Shown: in pieces, positions 1 to 7,770 of the stretch
Position numbering within the stretch: position 1 is the stretch's first letter
Layout of the letters: each line of letters opens with the position of its first letter
Source: Cochlodiniinecator piscidefendens
GTDB lineage: Bacteria; Pseudomonadota; Alphaproteobacteria; Rhodobacterales; Rhodobacteraceae
Assembly: GCF_011326755.1 (NCBI RefSeq)
Contig: NZ_JAAOIE010000002.1
Span: 1 to 64,000, forward strand
DNA: 64,000 nucleotides
Direction: 5' to 3'
Translations under genes and position numbers: made by a program
The notes under the pieces: generated by a model
Told to the model about the DNA's origin: nothing
Database searches by the model: none
The model's input: only the letters and a program-made list of their open reading frames with translations

Positions 1-187
1 GGGCAACGTCGTGATGGTACTCTTCGTCATGTGGCATATCCTTTTCTCTTCGAGAATTGCGGCGCGTGAACAACGCCATGATATGCCGCCCCTCAGGGGC
101 CATCACCAACTTTTAGCTATATCCCATCTTCCATCTATCGTCCGCCAACACATCAAAACTCGGCAGGTGCGCCCAACCGGGAATGGT

Positions 188-529
188 TCACTTGAGGGCG
201 CGGTTTACGCCAGTGGCATTCCCCTGCCCTTGAAGCTGTTTCGCCCTAAGCAATTCAAATGGGGGGTGCGGGTTAAGCTCTGGAATGAAACCCGCAGGCT
301 TGAGGGCATGTTCATCTACGCAGGTCACTACCGCAGCGGTAAATTCGCAGCTGGTGGTCATGTCTTTCAGCGCGTCACCACAAAACCCCTCCCCATCCAA
401 TTGCAGACTGGTCCAGCCGTCCCAACAGAAATGGTCAAAGATCGCTCCAAAGACGTCTTTGAAGAAACCGTAGCCGAAATGCTGCCCAGACGGGTTGCGC
501 ATGAGATCGGCCGACTTTTACCAGATTAG
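188..529 (+). pseudogene. Phage minor tail protein Z-like fragment
   Basis: The frame ending at the TAG at 527-529 reads like the C-terminal part of the prophage minor tail protein Z family. It has a basic stretch around 'RPKQFKWGVRVKLW', then 'GGHVFQR', then a proline-rich segment ending in 'GPAVPTEMVKD', then an amphipathic helix with 'MLPRRVAHEIGRLL'. That order is typical of the family. The open frame continues upstream to position 11, but the translation there looks unlike protein, so I regard the gene as truncated at its 5' end. It lies 8 bp before a phage-type peptidase remnant on the same strand, which supports a decayed phage morphogenesis module. Family assignment is from pattern memory only. 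Confidence 0.45.
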
Positions 530-537
530 GAAACGCC

Positions 538-945
538 ATGATCCCCGCCAATGAGATTGAACATCTGGAAGACATAAAGGCGCGGTTCACCTACAAAACT
601 GATCAGGCACAGTACGGGATCAAAGAGCGCTGGAAAATCATCCGGCATGAAACAGGGCCCATTGTTGGCGACTGTGAAGATTTTGCCCTCGCCCTACTCT
701 GGCGTTTATCCAACCGATCAGGCTTCAAGTTTTGGTGGTACATCCTCACCCTGCGCGCCTAAATCTGGTTTTGCATTTCCAGTAACGGCGAAGGTCACGC
801 CATGCTGAAATGGCGGGAGCAATGGGTGGACAATATCTACCCTGATTTTCGAACCAAGCCCCGGCACAAGCGGCGTTACCCGTACCTTGCACCACTTCTG
901 TTGATGAAGCTGATCATATCCGCTGTGCAAGCAAAACTTGCCTAA
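538..945 (+). pseudogene. Phage transglutaminase-like cysteine peptidase with in-frame stop
   Basis: The reading frame runs from the ATG at 538 to TAA at 943-945 and is interrupted only by TAA at 760-762. The two halves together give a short bacterial transglutaminase-like cysteine peptidase: 'GDCEDFALALLWRL' supplies the catalytic Cys, 'GEGHAML' the His, and 'VDNIYPDF' the Asp. The protein would be about 135 residues, normal for phage-borne members. The stop could be a single substitution, for instance AAA to TAA. His and Asp lie after the stop, so the truncated 74-residue product cannot be active. It sits in a decayed mobile segment beside tRNA-Ser. I treat it as a pseudogene; readthrough is an unlikely alternative. 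Confidence 0.6.
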
Positions 946-975
946 GCAATCCTCCCCTTATTGAAAGGTTACCCA

Positions 976-1227
976 ATGAAACGAACAATTGTCCTCGCCG
1001 GTTCGATTGCACTTAGCCTTATGGCTTGTGCTGTTAGCGCCCAAGACATCACCATTGCCGCAGGCAAAGAAGATGGCGGATATGATGCCGCCGCCCATCA
1101 AATGGTCGAGCGCCTTGAACAGCGCGGCATGACGGTTGACGTGGTGAACCTCAACGGCTCCTACGAGATCACCTTGGCTCTGTGCAGTGGTCGTGCGCAG
1201 GTTCTCGCGCCGAAGTGCTCTTTCTGA
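976..1227 (+). pseudogene. Truncated TAXI-family TRAP transporter binding protein
   Basis: From the ATG at 976 the product has a clear signal peptide ending near 'AVSAQD'. The mature start 'ITIAAGKEDGGYDAAAHQMV' is followed by 'GSYEITLALCSGRAQ', which matches the N-terminal lobe of TAXI-type TRAP solute receptors. Those proteins are normally about 310 to 340 residues. Here the similarity stops near position 1200 and the frame ends at 1227, so about three quarters of the gene is missing. The break coincides with what looks like the edge of an integrase remnant on the other strand. A signal peptide followed by a nonsense tail is unlikely to be functional. Confidence 0.6.
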
Positions 1228-1369
1228 AGGGCTTTAATTCTATCGCAAAAACCACGCTTCGAGATTCGATAAACGACCTAGCGCATCTCAATCTCGACGG
1301 GAAACTTCGCGCCAACCAAAAACGGTCCGTATTTTGCTATACGTTTTGCTATACTTTTTGCTATACATC
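1200..1369 (-). pseudogene. Possible N-terminal remnant of a tyrosine integrase
   Basis: Reading leftwards from the ATG at 1369 gives 'MYSKKYSKTYSK'. After a frame change, 'GPFLVGAKFPVEIEMR' is followed by a stop and then 'YRISKRGFCDRIKAL'. This resembles the start of phage integrases, where an aromatic 'R..VP.(D/E)' segment is followed by 'R.SL.TRD...A'. The place and orientation also fit, because integrase genes often begin just beyond the 3' end of the target tRNA and read away from it. The segment has a frameshift and a stop and is cut off where the TAXI remnant ends. The resemblance is weak and inferred by eye. Confidence 0.3.
1331..1366. repeat. Three tandem 12-bp repeats (NTTTTGCTATAC)
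   Basis: Three head-to-tail copies of a 12-base unit differ only in the first base (A, G, T). They lie 77 bp from the 3' end of the tRNA-Ser gene. On the minus strand they read GTATAGCAAAAN and could encode the 'YSK' repeats of a possible integrase start. Arm-type integrase binding sites next to an att site are an alternative reading. Confidence 0.75.
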
Positions 1370-1443
1370 GTGATTTTTCGAGAAATCCAAACTCAACCCA
1401 AAGCACTGTAAATGAACGATTTTTATATTGTACGGAGTTTCTA

Positions 1444-1533
1444 TGGCGGACAGACAGGGATTCGAACCCTGGAGACGGTCTCCCGCCTACACACTTTCCA
1501 GGCGTGCGCCTTCGACCACTCGGCCACCTGTCC
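1444..1533 (-). tRNA. tRNA-Ser (anticodon GGA)
   Basis: Read on the minus strand, this is a 90-nt class II tRNA. The acceptor GGACAGG pairs with CTGTCC, and discriminator G and an encoded CCA follow. The D region is 'TGGCCGAGTGGTCGAAGGC', the anticodon loop CTGGAAA gives GGA, a long variable arm follows, and the T arm is 'AGGGTTCGAATCCCT'. The 3' end faces the decayed mobile segment at 1-1440, the usual geometry for integration into a tRNA 3' end. Confidence 0.97.
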
Positions 1534-1590
1534 TTGAGGCGGGTTCTATCCTTGTTACGGGGGAAGTTGCAAGAGGGAAATTCAGTAAAT

Positions 1591-1959
1591 TTATGCTCGA
1601 TCCCGCACCGACATAAACCCAAGTGCAACAAGCACTTCAACCAAAACTGCGATCAGAGTTCCGCCGCCTGCTGTTCCAGTTAAACAGCTTAAAACACCGT
1701 AAATCACCAACCCAAACATCGACACTGTTATTCCATTAGCAATGGCACTGCGGGCGCTAGATGGGGATGCATATCGCGCCGAAAACAACATTACGCCAAA
1801 GCCAAGAAACAAAAATGCTGCGCGCTGAATGAAAAATTCGGCTCCGACATCGCCTTCGACCTGGAAAAACCAGAGAAACAAATTAGGCACAAAGAAAAGC
1901 CCTAAAAACAAGAAAAAAAACAGCGCTGATGTGGCCTGCGATACTCGTAAAAATGACAT
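1591..1959 (-). CDS. Small integral membrane protein, unknown function
   Basis: This 122-residue protein is almost entirely hydrophobic, with four likely transmembrane segments at roughly residues 8-30, 43-62, 72-92 and 98-115. I do not recognise a family. A ribosome binding site (AGGG, 6 nt before ATG) supports the start. The gene follows alaX by 3 nt and is the last member of a leftward train that starts with the desulfurase-like gene, so it is probably co-transcribed. No catalytic motif is visible. No terminator was seen between it and the tRNA gene downstream. Confidence 0.7.
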   Translation of the reverse strand: MSFLRVSQATSALFFFLFLGLFFVPNLFLWFFQVEGDVGAEFFIQRAAFLFLGFGVMLFSARYASPSSARSAIANGITVSMFGLVIYGVLSCLTGTAGGGTLIAVLVEVLVALGFMSVRDRA

Positions 1960-1962
1960 GTG

Positions 1963-2682
1963 TTACCCTAGTAAATGAACATAAACCCTACGGTTTTGTT
2001 TGCCCTTCTTTTCAATTTTGCCAATCCGAACGCGCCCGATTTCAGCTGTGGTTGCAACATGGGTGCCGCCGCAAGGCTGGAGATCGATTTGTTCGCCCTC
2101 AGTGCCAATGCGGACAAGGCGTATTTTACCGCCGCCGCGTGGTGGCTTCACCGACATAGTCTTAACCAGATCAGGGTTCGCATCCAGCTCGGCCTCAGTA
2201 ATCCAATCTTCGCTGATCGTGAGATCGCGCTCAATCAGCGCATTCAGCGCATCTTCGATCGCCGCTTTATCCTCTGGTGCTTCGGGCATATCAAAATCAA
2301 GCCGCCCTTTTTCGGCAGCGATGGAGCCGCCTGAAACCGGAAGCGGTACGACAACAGACAAGAGATGCAGCGCCGTATGCACCCGCATGTGGCGATGGCG
2401 ACGGTCCCAATCCAACGACTGTGTTAGGGTTTGACCTGCCTCGGGCAATGCCTGCGCTTCGCCTGGAATTAAAACGATATCGCCGTCATCATTTTTGATC
2501 GCTGTTGCAATGGTTAAGCTTTGTCCATTCCAGCGCAGCACACCGCTATCGCCGGGTTGACCGCCCCCTGCTGCGTAGAAAATTGTCTGGTCTAAAACAA
2601 CGCCCCCTTCCGGGGTGATAGACAGAACAACGCCCGGCGCATCCTTTAGATATGCGTCGTCACGAAACAACAGTTGGGTCAT
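1963..2682 (-). CDS. alaX: Alanyl-tRNA editing protein AlaX
   Basis: This free-standing editing-domain protein hydrolyses tRNA(Ala) mischarged with serine (or glycine), backing up alanyl-tRNA synthetase. At 239 residues it is of the medium AlaX type. A glycine-rich 'FYAAGGGQPGD' lies at about residues 35-45. The zinc ligands are visible as HTALH (His102, His106) and CGGTH (Cys204, His208). The C-terminal 'GRVRIGKIEKKGKQNRRVYV' is typical of the family. The ATG overlaps the end of the upstream MscS gene (ATGA) and follows a good AGGAAG site, so translation is coupled. Its presence in the tellurite/cysteine gene train suggests a role in translation fidelity under thiol or serine imbalance, which is inference. 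Confidence 0.92.
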   Translation of the reverse strand: MTQLLFRDDAYLKDAPGVVLSITPEGGVVLDQTIFYAAGGGQPGDSGVLRWNGQSLTIATAIKNDDGDIVLIPGEAQALPEAGQTLTQSLDWDRRHRHMRVHTALHLLSVVVPLPVSGGSIAAEKGRLDFDMPEAPEDKAAIEDALNALIERDLTISEDWITEAELDANPDLVKTMSVKPPRGGGKIRLVRIGTEGEQIDLQPCGGTHVATTAEIGRVRIGKIEKKGKQNRRVYVHLLG

Positions 2683-5099
2683 ATTGAATCTTCCTCTGGT
2701 GACGCTGATGCATCGAAGTCGACGTCTTCAGTTGCGTCCTTTGGTGTGACAATTGGCTTTGCCTCTGGCACCTTTGCTAACTTGGGGGCCAGGACATCAA
2801 GGTTCTTAATGGTGACATCACGCTGTGCGAATGGAATTTCGATCCCTTCTTCCGCAAAGCGGCGGGCAATTTCGTGGTTCATGTCAGATTTCACACTGAG
2901 CATCCAATTCACATCCCGCAAAATTGCACGAATTTCAAAGTTCAAGCTATCGGCACCGAACCCTTGAAACACCACACCCGGACCAGGGTTAAGAACAACC
3001 ATCGGATGCGCCTTTGCGATCTCCAACAAAATCGCCTCCACTTGCCGGCTATCTGATCCGTAAGCGACCCCGATCGGTACAATAACGCGCCCGGTCAGGC
3101 TGCCTTTGGTCATGTTCATCACAACGCCAGAGATAAGATCGGCGTTGGGCACAATCACATCGGCACGGTCAAAAGTTTCAATCCGGGTTGAGCGTACTGA
3201 AATATCGCGCACGTAGCCGGACTTGCCCGATACTTCAATCCAGTCGCCCTCAGAAATGGGCCGCTCGATCAGCAAAATAATACCGGAGACGAAATTCGAT
3301 ACGATGTTTTGAAGGCCAAAACCAATGCCGACTGACAGCGCTCCCGCAACGATAGCCAATGAGCTGAGGTTGATCCCTGCCCCAGTGATAGCGATCAAAG
3401 CCGCAAGAAAAATCCCGATGTATCCTGTGCCCGATACAATTGCGTTTTTCCCGCCCGTGTCGAGTTTCGTCTTAGGGAGCAACGAATTACGCAATGTCCC
3501 CTGAATAAGGCGCGTCAAAACATAGCCAATGCTAAACAGCACAGCGAATGTTAGGAAGATCGTTGGCGAAATAGTCGTCCCACCGACGCTCACACCGGCC
3601 AAAAAGTTGGTCCAAAGTTCAGACAGTGTCGCAACGCGTGCGCCCCAAATCAGGGCCAACATTGGAACAGCCAACAACATCAGAACAAAACCGATAAGAA
3701 CCGGAAGCAACGCTTCGCGACCCGTTTCTCGATTGCCTGTCATCACGATGTAAATCTCTGCAACAACCTTTTGCAGAATAAGGATCAGCGCAAACAGGCC
3801 CAACGTCAAAACCGTTGGGAAAATAAGCTTTTCGGAAGCCGCCTGATATCCAATCGCGGCCAGAATCACGCCAACACCCATCGCAGCGACAACAGCGCGA
3901 CCAATCATGCGAATAACTTGACAACGGTAGGTCGGAGGTGTGTTTTCTGCAGTTGCGTTATTATAATGGCTGATCAACATCTGGCCAATGCGCATCGTCA
4001 TAAACGCGACCAAAACTAAAACTGGAAACCCTAGAACCACAGCGTTTTCTGTTGTTATTCTCTCAGCGGATACAACGACTTGGATCAGAATATTAAACCC
4101 AACGAGCAGTCCCAAAGCGCCAGTATACCAACGGGCCTCACTGCGTTGTTCATTCGAAAGCTGCAGGTACGCATTGACTGCGTCGTGACGCGAGAACATC
4201 CGTATCCCCAACCAACGTGCCGCAAAAAACATAAAACCCGCCGCCGGGATCGCATCTATGACTGTTGTGCCATGAACGCCAATCAAACCCGTTGAATGGA
4301 ACGCCTCAACCAAAAAGACCAGTCCCACAACTGGAACAACAACTTGGGCAAAGGAAACCACAAATCCCAGTAACCAGCGCCATGCAACACTATTCTGGCT
4401 TTGCAAATAGATCGAAAGCCGTTCAGCCCACCGCCGTCCTCGCAACAACAAGACCGCCGCTAGAACCAATAAAATGACGGTTGCAGGTAGATTGTTTGTA
4501 AACTCCGTCCGTTGGATTTGGCTGTTCCACGCTGTGGAAATTTCGGATTTGATATCCGTAACAAACTGAACCCCAGCATCAAAAGCGCCAATCCAGTGCA
4601 CTGGATTCAGAGGTGAAGGCCCCAACGACAAAAGCTTATTTGTCTGACGTTCCCGGATGATTGTATCAATTTGTGCGATCAACCCACTTGCGCGACTATG
4701 GGCAACAGTTGCGCGCTGCCCCGGCGCCCGTGCTTGGGCGAGTTGATCTGTCAATGTCTGGCGTTGGGTCGCAATCTCGGCCGGTTCGCTTCCATCTTCG
4801 GGCGCTGGACCTAAGACAGAAATTTGGTTTTGCAGTGACGTAATTTCAGCCGCATTCAACGATTGCGCATCGGCAAATTGTGCACGCCAGTCAGCAAGTT
4901 GCTTGCGTAAATCTTCCAATGCCGCGTCAGATGCGCGCCCAGCTGCAATAGCAGTTTGCGCACGCGTTGCCGTGCTTTCCCATGCGGTATAATCCACCGC
5001 GGGTGCCGTGGCTTGTGCAACAGCAGGTTCAACAAAGGGTGAAAATGCTGTTGCGAATACGGCGAACAAGCAAAGGGCAATGACGCGAATGTTTGACAT
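2679..5099 (-). CDS. Large MscS-family mechanosensitive channel with DUF3772 N-terminus
   Basis: The 806-residue protein begins with a signal peptide and then a periplasmic, alpha-helical DUF3772-like region rich in Ala/Gln (about residues 30-200). About ten transmembrane helices follow. The conserved MscS pore and beta domain is at roughly residues 560-740: 'GALSVGIGFGLQNIVSNFVSG' is the pore helix region and 'ERPISEGDWIEV' starts the beta domain. The C-terminus after about 770 is acidic and disordered. Such long MscS paralogues are inner-membrane channels that release solutes during hypo-osmotic shock. The start codon overlaps the cysK stop (TAATG), so the gene is coupled to the cysteine synthase gene. 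It is complete. Confidence 0.9.
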   Translation of the reverse strand: MSNIRVIALCLFAVFATAFSPFVEPAVAQATAPAVDYTAWESTATRAQTAIAAGRASDAALEDLRKQLADWRAQFADAQSLNAAEITSLQNQISVLGPAPEDGSEPAEIATQRQTLTDQLAQARAPGQRATVAHSRASGLIAQIDTIIRERQTNKLLSLGPSPLNPVHWIGAFDAGVQFVTDIKSEISTAWNSQIQRTEFTNNLPATVILLVLAAVLLLRGRRWAERLSIYLQSQNSVAWRWLLGFVVSFAQVVVPVVGLVFLVEAFHSTGLIGVHGTTVIDAIPAAGFMFFAARWLGIRMFSRHDAVNAYLQLSNEQRSEARWYTGALGLLVGFNILIQVVVSAERITTENAVVLGFPVLVLVAFMTMRIGQMLISHYNNATAENTPPTYRCQVIRMIGRAVVAAMGVGVILAAIGYQAASEKLIFPTVLTLGLFALILILQKVVAEIYIVMTGNRETGREALLPVLIGFVLMLLAVPMLALIWGARVATLSELWTNFLAGVSVGGTTISPTIFLTFAVLFSIGYVLTRLIQGTLRNSLLPKTKLDTGGKNAIVSGTGYIGIFLAALIAITGAGINLSSLAIVAGALSVGIGFGLQNIVSNFVSGIILLIERPISEGDWIEVSGKSGYVRDISVRSTRIETFDRADVIVPNADLISGVVMNMTKGSLTGRVIVPIGVAYGSDSRQVEAILLEIAKAHPMVVLNPGPGVVFQGFGADSLNFEIRAILRDVNWMLSVKSDMNHEIARRFAEEGIEIPFAQRDVTIKNLDVLAPKLAKVPEAKPIVTPKDATEDVDFDASASPEEDSI

Positions 5100-6136
5100 T
5101 AGTCCTCAAAAACACCTGGAATGCTACGCGGCGCTGCGTCTAGCCAACTTGGCACTGGCAGGCCTTTGCTTTTCAGGAAATCAGGGTTGAATAATTTAGA
5201 TTGATAACGGTTACCGTAATCACACAATACAGTTACAATACGATGGCCCGGCCCCATATCACGCGCCATGCGCATGGCTCCGGCAATATTTATCCCGGTA
5301 GAACCACCAAGACACAAACCTTCGGTTTGCAGTAAATCAAAAACGATGGGCAAAGCTTCAGCATCCGGAATACGGTACGCGTGGTCAACTGTCAGCCCGT
5401 CCAGATTGGCGGTGATACGCCCCTGCCCGATCCCTTCGGTGATTGAGCTGCCTTCTGAACCAAATTCACCGGTTTTATAATAGCTATAAAGACCTGCACC
5501 TTCGGGGTCAGCCAAGCCAATTTTCACGGATGGATCACGTTCACGCAACCCTGTCGCCATACCAGCCAAAGTGCCCCCGGACCCGACAGCACAGATAAAC
5601 CCGTCAATTTTTCCATCCATCTGTTCCCAGATTTCGGGCGCGGTTGTTTCGATATGCGCCTGACGGTTGGCGACATTGTCAAATTGGTTCGCCCAGATCG
5701 CGCCGTTAGGTTCTGTCTGCGCGAGCTTTTTGGCCAACCGTTCGGAATAGCGCACATAGTTATTGGGGTTTTTGTAAGGTGCTGCGGGCACCTGAACCAA
5801 TTCGGCACCAGCCAGACGCAGCATGTCCTTTTTTTCCTCGGATTGAGTTTCCGGGATAACAATCACGGTCTTAAACCCAAGCGATGATCCAACAAGCGCA
5901 AGCCCGATACCGGTGTTACCTGCGGTACCCTCGACGATTGTACCACCCGGCTTTAGCGCACCACTCGCAATGGCATCTTTGATGATAAACAGCGCAGCAC
6001 GGTCTTTCACGGATTGGCCGGGGTTTAGAAACTCAGCCTTACCAAAAATTTCGCATCCGGTCTCTTCGCTTGCTTTTTGCAGCTTAATCAGAGGGGTTTT
6101 CCCGATGGTATCCACGAGGTCATTACAGATGCGCAT
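5099..6136 (-). CDS. cysK: Cysteine synthase A (O-acetylserine sulfhydrylase)
   Basis: This PLP enzyme makes cysteine from O-acetylserine and sulfide. The 345-residue product has the PLP lysine in 'NPGQSVKDRA' (Lys44), the phosphate loop 'EGTAGNTGIGLAL' and 'GSGGTLAG'. I start at 6136 rather than 6169 because AAGGCG lies 6 nt before that ATG and the upstream ATG has no ribosome binding site. It is longer than enteric CysK, as in other alphaproteobacteria. It follows trgB in the order trgA-trgB-cysK known from Rhodobacter sphaeroides, where the locus contributes to tellurite resistance. Cysteine supply probably counters thiol oxidation there. cysE, which supplies the substrate, is at 37545-38357. 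Confidence 0.95.
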   Translation of the reverse strand: MRICNDLVDTIGKTPLIKLQKASEETGCEIFGKAEFLNPGQSVKDRAALFIIKDAIASGALKPGGTIVEGTAGNTGIGLALVGSSLGFKTVIVIPETQSEEKKDMLRLAGAELVQVPAAPYKNPNNYVRYSERLAKKLAQTEPNGAIWANQFDNVANRQAHIETTAPEIWEQMDGKIDGFICAVGSGGTLAGMATGLRERDPSVKIGLADPEGAGLYSYYKTGEFGSEGSSITEGIGQGRITANLDGLTVDHAYRIPDAEALPIVFDLLQTEGLCLGGSTGINIAGAMRMARDMGPGHRIVTVLCDYGNRYQSKLFNPDFLKSKGLPVPSWLDAAPRSIPGVFED

Positions 6137-6189
6137 AGTGTTCGCCTTATATTCGTTTCGCCAAGTCATAAAACGCTAACAGAGTGAAC

Positions 6190-7308
6190 TCAAGCTTCAC
6201 TGCGCAAACGTTCCCTGTTTTGTGATAGCCACAAAGCGCTTAAAACCAACGGAGCGACGTTAATCTCCCCCGTTTTTATCGCATTCATAAGCTGATCAAA
6301 GGAAATAGTGATCGCACGGATGTCTTCATCTTCGCTATCTAGCCCCGCATATATATCGTCAGCGCTCGTTAAATCACAAAGTGCGAGATAGTGATGATAG
6401 AACTCGGTTGAGGCGCCGGGACTTGGATAGCTGCGCGAAATCAACTCGAGACTGTTTGCCGCAATTCCACTTTCTTCTTTCAATTCGCGATGCGCCGCCT
6501 CTTCGGGTGTTTCCCCTGCATCAATGCGCCCCGCGACCGCCTCAAGCAACCAAGGGGTCTGATCCCCGCGGATCACTGGACCCGGACGGAATTGCTCTAA
6601 CAACAAAACCCGATCTCGGTTCGCATCATAAGGTAAGACAATCACGGCATCCGACGAAATAAAAACACCCCGTTCGATTTCAGGGGATACGTCACCATTA
6701 AATTTCTTATGGTGTAGATTGATTTCATCAAAAGCAAAAAAGTTATCATAAGGCCGACGATGATCAATGACCTCAAAGTCGGCTTCACTCAGACCGCTGC
6801 GCAAATCGATTGGCGTTTCATAAAATCGGCTTTGGATTTTTGCCGCACGCGCGCGAAACATCGGCAGGCGTTTAGCCATTTCTTCCGCACTAACCTTTCC
6901 AAACAACGCCATCGCATCTCTTGCAGCACTAAGGGTAATCTCTCCATAACCCGCCACAAAATCCTCAAGCACCCACGGCGCACCTGCGGACCAATGGCCC
7001 GGTTGAGGAATGTAAACATCTACGGTTTCGCTTTCGCCTTCTGGGCAAATCTCATGTAGATCATAGTGAAACCCACCTTCATAGAAGTTAAGGCGCGCGA
7101 CATCCTCTTCGCTACCTTCAAAGATAATGCCAGAGGCATATGAACCCTCGGATTTCTCAATATAAGGAAAGATTTGATCCTTGGCCCAGCTCACTTCAAA
7201 CCCTGAAAGGGTTGCAGGTTTCGTATCTTGCGCACGCAATGGGCGCCCTATGACCAACTCGAGCAAAGGCAAATAGCACAACGTGCCATAGTAAAACATT
7301 CGTTTCAT
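6190..7308 (-). CDS. trgB: TrgB: gamma-glutamylcyclotransferase-like domain fused to Nudix hydrolase
   Basis: Residues about 4-125 look like an AIG2/gamma-glutamylcyclotransferase-type fold ('MFYYGTLCYLPLLELVIGR'). Residues about 185-355 form a Nudix hydrolase with the box GRIDAGE...RELKEESGI at 260-282, close to ADP-ribose pyrophosphatases. The protein is 372 residues. It starts 4 nt after trgA ends, and cysK follows, which matches the trgAB-cysK tellurite locus of R. sphaeroides. The Nudix half probably hydrolyses a nucleoside diphosphate derivative; the role of the N-terminal half is unknown, perhaps gamma-glutamyl compound turnover. An ATG three codons in (7299) is an alternative start. 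Confidence 0.88.
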   Translation of the reverse strand: MKRMFYYGTLCYLPLLELVIGRPLRAQDTKPATLSGFEVSWAKDQIFPYIEKSEGSYASGIIFEGSEEDVARLNFYEGGFHYDLHEICPEGESETVDVYIPQPGHWSAGAPWVLEDFVAGYGEITLSAARDAMALFGKVSAEEMAKRLPMFRARAAKIQSRFYETPIDLRSGLSEADFEVIDHRRPYDNFFAFDEINLHHKKFNGDVSPEIERGVFISSDAVIVLPYDANRDRVLLLEQFRPGPVIRGDQTPWLLEAVAGRIDAGETPEEAAHRELKEESGIAANSLELISRSYPSPGASTEFYHHYLALCDLTSADDIYAGLDSEDEDIRAITISFDQLMNAIKTGEINVAPLVLSALWLSQNRERLRSEA

Positions 7309-7312
7309 TCAG

Positions 7313-7753
7313 TTAAGACCATCTTCTTCCGACACCGCCTGCGATGCTGCCCGCAATGACAGATCCCAGAACGAGTGTGATCAACAGTTTCGGCGTTGCG
7401 ATTAACATCGCGAACTCAAACCATATTTCAAAAACCTTAGCTACCGCTTCGGGCGCATTATCGTAACGCCCCCGCATCGAAAGCTTAATCATGCGCATAA
7501 AGGCCTGCACAAAAGTCGCAGTAATAAAAAGCGCGGCCCCCGTCGTGACGCCACCGCCGATCGCATCGCGCCCCCCATATTCGGCGCGCGGCCCCATAAT
7601 TGTCCAACCGCATATGGCACCAAGCGCCACAGTGATTTCGTAAAGATACCCGTATGGCTGCCCATCCTCTAACAGGGCTGGCACCATATCTGTCACCAGA
7701 TAAGCCAGCCCCATAAACAAAAGTGCAGACACCAGACGGGCAGCGGTGGGCAT
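7313..7753 (-). CDS. trgA: TrgA family membrane protein
   Basis: This 146-residue protein has four predicted transmembrane segments and the typical beginning 'MPTAARLVSALLFMGLAYL' followed by 'ICGWTIMGPRAEYG', which I recognise as the TrgA family of Rhodobacterales. TrgA is one of the membrane proteins linked by genetics to tellurite resistance in R. sphaeroides; its biochemical activity is not established. A good site (AGGA, spacing about 8) precedes the ATG. It is followed by trgB (4-nt gap) and then cysK, which makes the identification secure by synteny. The desulfurase-like gene lies 17 nt upstream in the same direction, so trgA may not have its own promoter. Confidence 0.9.
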   Translation of the reverse strand: MPTAARLVSALLFMGLAYLVTDMVPALLEDGQPYGYLYEITVALGAICGWTIMGPRAEYGGRDAIGGGVTTGAALFITATFVQAFMRMIKLSMRGRYDNAPEAVAKVFEIWFEFAMLIATPKLLITLVLGSVIAGSIAGGVGRRWS

Positions 7754-7770
7754 GGTGCTTTTCCTATCCC

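Noticed and set aside
1-30. Possible start of a leftward gene (ATG at 28-30 on the minus strand, AAGGA at good spacing).
   Set aside because: Only ten codons are inside the window and they overlap a decayed phage segment; nothing supports coding beyond the ribosome binding site.
188-502. 104-codon open frame on the minus strand opposite the phage tail fragment.
   Set aside because: The plus-strand frame shows the order of motifs of minor tail protein Z and fits the neighbouring phage remnant; the minus frame has no recognisable pattern.
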